Source: CAVSRC01 sp963730325
Lineage (GTDB): Bacteria > Pseudomonadota > Alphaproteobacteria > Rhizobiales > Kaistiaceae
Length of the DNA stretch: 64,000 bases
Direction: 5' to 3'
Assembly (NCBI GenBank): GCA_963730325.1
Contig: CAVSRC010000019.1
Coordinates: forward strand, 186,001-250,000
In this document: piece by piece, positions 63,116 to 64,000 of the stretch
Numbering within the stretch: position 1 is the stretch's first letter
Layout of the letters: every line of letters begins with the position of its first letter
The notes under the pieces: model-generated
What the model was told of the DNA's origin: nothing
Seen by the model: the letters and a program-made list of their open reading frames with translations, nothing else
The model's database searches: none
Translations under genes and position numbers: made by a program

Positions 63116-63994
63116 ATGTCACGCATCGCCTACGTCAACGGCCGTTACGTCCGCCATGCCGAGGCTGCCGTCCATATCGAGGACCGGGGCTATCAGTTCG
63201 CCGACGGTGTCTATGAGGTGTGCGAGGTCCGCGGCGGCCATCTGGTCGATGAGCCGCGGCACATGGCGCGGCTCGCTCGCTCGCTGGGTGAACTCAGCAT
63301 CGGCTGGCCGCTCAGGCCGGCGGCGCTTGGCGTGGTGATGCGCGAGGTGGTGCGCCGCAACCGGATCGACGACGGCTTCCTCTACCTGCAGGTGACGCGC
63401 GGCGTTGCCCGCCGCGACCATGCCTTCCCGCCGGCGAACGTGCCCTCGGCGCTGGTGGTGACGGCCCGTCCGGTCAATATGGCGGAATTGGACAGACGGG
63501 CGGAGGCGGGGGTTGCGGTCGTCACGGTTCCGGAAAACCGCTGGGCGCGGGTCGACATCAAATCGACGAGCCTGCTGCCCAATGTGCTCGCCAAGCAAAA
63601 AGCGAGGGAATCCGGGGCATACGAAGCCTGGTTCGTCGACGCAGAGGGCTTCGTCACCGAGGGATCGTCATCCAATGCGTGGATCGTGACCGCCGGGGGA
63701 ACGATCGTGACGCACTCGGCGGAGGCCGGAATCCTGCGTGGCATCACCCGCACCGGCGTCCTCGAAGCAGCCGCCGGCGAGGCATTTATCGTTGAAGAAC
63801 GGGCGTTTTCGGTCGCCGAAGCACAGGCCGCCAGAGAGGCCTTCGTGACATCGGCCTCGTCGAAAGTGACAGCGGTCGTGCGCATCGATGGCGTGGTAGT
63901 GGGTGATGGGAGGCCGGGGCCGGTGACGAGTCGTCTCAGGCGCCTGTTCCGGGAGCGGGCCGAAATTTCTGCGTTGTGGGCGCGGGGAGGGTAG
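63116..63994 (+). CDS. dat: D-amino-acid aminotransferase (class IV PLP enzyme)
   Basis: This 292-residue class IV aminotransferase begins IAYVNGRYVRHAEAAVHIED and RGYQFADGVYEV. The PLP lysine is Lys149 in RVDIKSTSLLPNVLAKQKAR, and the phosphate-binding region follows in GFVTEGSSSNAWIVT. Those features fit the D-amino-acid branch, which swaps amino groups between D-alanine and 2-oxoglutarate and supplies D-glutamate or D-alanine for wall synthesis. A branched-chain aminotransferase role is less likely given the RGYQFADGVYEV and DIKS patterns. It ends six bases before the window edge; in related genomes hfq often follows. Confidence 0.9.
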   Translation: MSRIAYVNGRYVRHAEAAVHIEDRGYQFADGVYEVCEVRGGHLVDEPRHMARLARSLGELSIGWPLRPAALGVVMREVVRRNRIDDGFLYLQVTRGVARRDHAFPPANVPSALVVTARPVNMAELDRRAEAGVAVVTVPENRWARVDIKSTSLLPNVLAKQKARESGAYEAWFVDAEGFVTEGSSSNAWIVTAGGTIVTHSAEAGILRGITRTGVLEAAAGEAFIVEERAFSVAEAQAAREAFVTSASSKVTAVVRIDGVVVGDGRPGPVTSRLRRLFRERAEISALWARGG

Positions 63995-64000
63995 TGCCGA

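Overview
The window is GC-rich chromosomal DNA from an alphaproteobacterium, most likely of the order Hyphomicrobiales (Rhizobiales). The evidence is gene content and order: ppiD-trpE-trpG-trpD-trpC-moaC-moeA, tpiA-secG-pyrG, eno-ftsB-pdhA-pdhB-pdhC-lpd-lipA, a fused ispDF, and dusB-ntrB-ntrC-ntrY-ntrX-trkA-trkH. No phage, insertion sequence, CRISPR array, rRNA or tRNA gene was seen. It is mainly a housekeeping segment with small accessory inserts.

Layout. 1-2.4 kb: a LysR regulator cut by the window edge, an FkbM methyltransferase and a badly frameshifted family 25 glycosyltransferase. 2.5-10.3 kb (minus strand): moeA, moaC, trpC, trpD, trpG, trpE and ppiD, with a composite palindromic repeat between trpD and trpG. 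10.4-12.7 kb: an old-yellow-enzyme oxidoreductase and a CBS-domain protein behind a FixK/FNR-like box. 12.9-16.0 kb: tpiA, secG, pyrG. 16.0-25.6 kb is accessory: NIPSNAP, a small secreted protein, a bile-acid-symporter-family transporter, a large secreted protein, an alpha/beta hydrolase, a frameshifted vWA protein, a wrecked outer-membrane-type gene, a VOC protein and a TupA-like ATP-grasp protein. 25.7-34.0 kb: kdsA, whose frame has lost its expected stop, then membrane, acetyltransferase, glycosyltransferase 61, TMEM175, queF, DUF1835, flavoprotein and dacB genes. 34.1-35.4 kb: a convergent pair of c-type cytochrome genes. 35.7-51.0 kb: eno, a GGDEF-EAL protein, ftsB, the pyruvate dehydrogenase genes with small inserts, lipA and a COQ10-like gene. 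51.0-64.0 kb: cinA and ispDF (minus strand), then dusB-ntrBC, ntrYX, trkAH and a D-amino-acid aminotransferase.

How the genes work together. TpiA and enolase feed pyruvate to PdhABC. LipA makes lipoate for the lipoyl domains of PdhB and PdhC, and Lpd recycles it. TrpE/G/D/C cover most of tryptophan synthesis. KdsA serves lipopolysaccharide, and DacB and FtsB serve wall and division. NtrBC and NtrYX sense nitrogen and redox state, and TrkA/TrkH take up potassium.

The most striking feature is the density of apparent frameshifts (GT25, vWA protein, outer-membrane gene, pdhC, Gfo/Idh gene, probably kdsA). Because pdhC and kdsA are expected to be important, base-level sequence errors are a serious alternative to real gene decay. 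Other points of interest are two near-identical FixK/FNR-type boxes, a CAA-N2-TTG palindrome before ntrY, a cytochrome pair of unknown function, and a tandem pair of small two-cysteine secreted proteins inside the pyruvate dehydrogenase locus. I saw no convincing new defence or mobile system.
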